Assembly (NCBI GenBank): GCA_030428385.1
Contig: JAUIDY010000051.1
Coordinates: 1-41,285 of the forward strand
From: Rhodothermia bacterium
GTDB taxonomy: Bacteria; Bacteroidota; Rhodothermia; Rhodothermales; JAAAOL01
Reading direction: 5' to 3'
DNA: 41,285 nt
The notes beneath the pieces were generated by a model, which did no database searches, was not told the origin of the DNA, and worked only from the letters and a program-made list of their open reading frames with translations. This document shows positions 40,480-41,285 of the stretch, one piece after another. Within the stretch, counting starts at the first letter, position 1. Every line of letters begins with the position of its first letter. Position numbers and translations under genes: made by a program.

Positions 40480-41285
40480 CTACAAGGGCCTGCCGTTTTT
40501 AACGATTTCGTTGGATAACACCTGTTGATAATCGGCGGGTAGGGTACCCGCGGCCTCATAGGTTTTTCCTTTCTCGTCTAAGATGAACCAGAAAGTTCTG
40601 CCGTCTGGCCCTCCCGGCTGGAAGTTTACATCAGCCCCGTTATTGATGAGCAGATCGCAAATGGCCCATCGTTCATAGTGGGCCGCCCATACCACGGGCG
40701 AATAGTTCAGCTGGTAGGGCTGTGCCGTCCCGAACGCCAGGTTGGGGTCTAACCCATGCTCTAAGAGAAGGGCGACTTTTTCATCGACATCCTGTCCTCC
40801 GCGTTCGATTAAGGTGTAGAGCAGCGGGACCGCATGTTCGCCCCGAACATTGGGGTCGGCTCCTGCCTCCAGCAGGGCTCTGAATAGCGACGTGTCACTA
40901 TATACGCCATACCGCACCAGTGGTGCGTACCTGCTGGGATGGTATACGTTTGGATCGCCTCCGTTTTGTAGGACCAGGCGGACAATTTCATGTGCTTCGG
41001 GGGTATCGTGGCCCGATGCATTTTGTACCGCAATGCCCAGGATGGTCCGTTGGTTCGTCGTCCCGACCTGATTGATCTGGCTGTTGTCTTCTGCAAGCAG
41101 GGAGTCCATGGCGTGTACATCCGTATCTCCCATGGCCCGCATCATCGCGTTCAGGTGCGGATCTTTGAATTGCGCGTTTTCATGGGCCAGTCGCGCATAT
41201 TCTGCTTGCGATTGTCGGGATGACAGGGCACGGCCTGCATACATCAACAGCGGCGTGCCGCCCAAAAGCAGCACCAGGATGCGTA
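40480..41285 (-). CDS. Ankyrin-repeat protein, cut by window end
   Basis: The frame is open to the edge of the window, so the true start may lie beyond it; GTG at 41274 is the last candidate inside and gives 264 aa. The visible N-terminus is a hydrophobic signal or anchor (LVLLLGGTPLLMYAG). Ankyrin-type repeats follow, recognisable by their ends: NGGDPNVY, AGADPNVR, HGLDPNLA and NGADVNFQP, each preceded by a helix pair such as TSLFRALLE. It is probably a periplasmic or membrane-anchored protein-binding module. Confidence 0.82.
   Translation of the reverse strand, partial: RILVLLLGGTPLLMYAGRALSSRQSQAEYARLAHENAQFKDPHLNAMMRAMGDTDVHAMDSLLAEDNSQINQVGTTNQRTILGIAVQNASGHDTPEAHEIVRLVLQNGGDPNVYHPSRYAPLVRYGVYSDTSLFRALLEAGADPNVRGEHAVPLLYTLIERGGQDVDEKVALLLEHGLDPNLAFGTAQPYQLNYSPVVWAAHYERWAICDLLINNGADVNFQPGGPDGRTFWFILDEKGKTYEAAGTLPADYQQVLSNEIVKNGRPL

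Overview
The window reads as a chromosomal segment (GC rich, estimated near 60 %) of a Bacteroidota/Rhodothermota-type bacterium, most like Rhodothermales. The main evidence is two secreted proteins with C-terminal type IX secretion sorting domains (YPNPF-type motif followed by a beta-sandwich ending in GVYxxR), a DUF5916 outer-membrane protein, LytS/LytTR and 7TMR-DISM signalling genes, and many short exported proteins and lipoproteins. The taxonomic call is inference. I see no tRNA, rRNA, CRISPR array, prophage or insertion sequence.

Layout. 0-5.3 kb: a Tat-exported gluconate-dehydrogenase-subunit-3-like protein with its FAD GMC oxidoreductase, diverging from a secreted GH5 glycosidase; then a T9SS-exported protein and a SnoaL-like protein. 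5.3-9.2 kb: a secreted esterase, a lipoprotein with a clear terminator, and a LytS-type kinase/LytTR regulator pair joined by an ATGA overlap. 9.4-11.1 kb: an exported DUF1330-like protein and a TolB-like propeller lipoprotein. 11.3-13.6 kb: a sulfur locus of sulfide:quinone oxidoreductase, TusE/DsrC-like and DsrE2-like proteins. 13.6-14.2 kb: hairpin-rich, gene-free DNA. 14.2-17.1 kb: a DUF5916 barrel and a secreted histidine phosphatase. 17.2-18.2 kb: an AT-rich DUF3800 gene that looks acquired. 18.3-20.1 kb: a DUF2938 membrane protein and a histidine kinase with an NTF2-like N-terminal domain. 20.4-23.3 kb: a minus-strand group of an unrecognised protein, a two-TM bacterial STING, a small four-TM protein and a PhzF-family enzyme. 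23.5-30.8 kb: MBL hydrolase, T9SS-exported BNR/YCF48 propeller, methyltransferase, SgcJ-like remnant, 2TM-domain protein and a 7TMR-DISM histidine kinase. 31-36.6 kb: exported proteins, a class-C serine hydrolase, an ECF sigma factor between two membrane proteins, and a histidine-phosphatase remnant. 36.7-41.3 kb: a PurD-like ATP-grasp enzyme, an exported Ala/Arg-rich protein, a SnoaL-like protein, a CPBP protease and an ankyrin protein cut by the window end.

Two observations stand out. The first is the membrane-anchored STING homologue at 21774-22529: no CD-NTase is recognisable anywhere in the window, although bacterial STING normally sits beside one in CBASS operons. The second is a pair of intergenic arrays (3882-3985 and 12888-13065) with an exact 22-bp period. 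A TGACG/TGACC-type boundary recurs while the 16 bp between boundaries changes from unit to unit, yet is nearly always self-complementary. I do not recognise this element. The sulfur genes probably form one pathway: SQR oxidises sulfide, and the TusE- and DsrE-like carriers handle persulfide sulfur.
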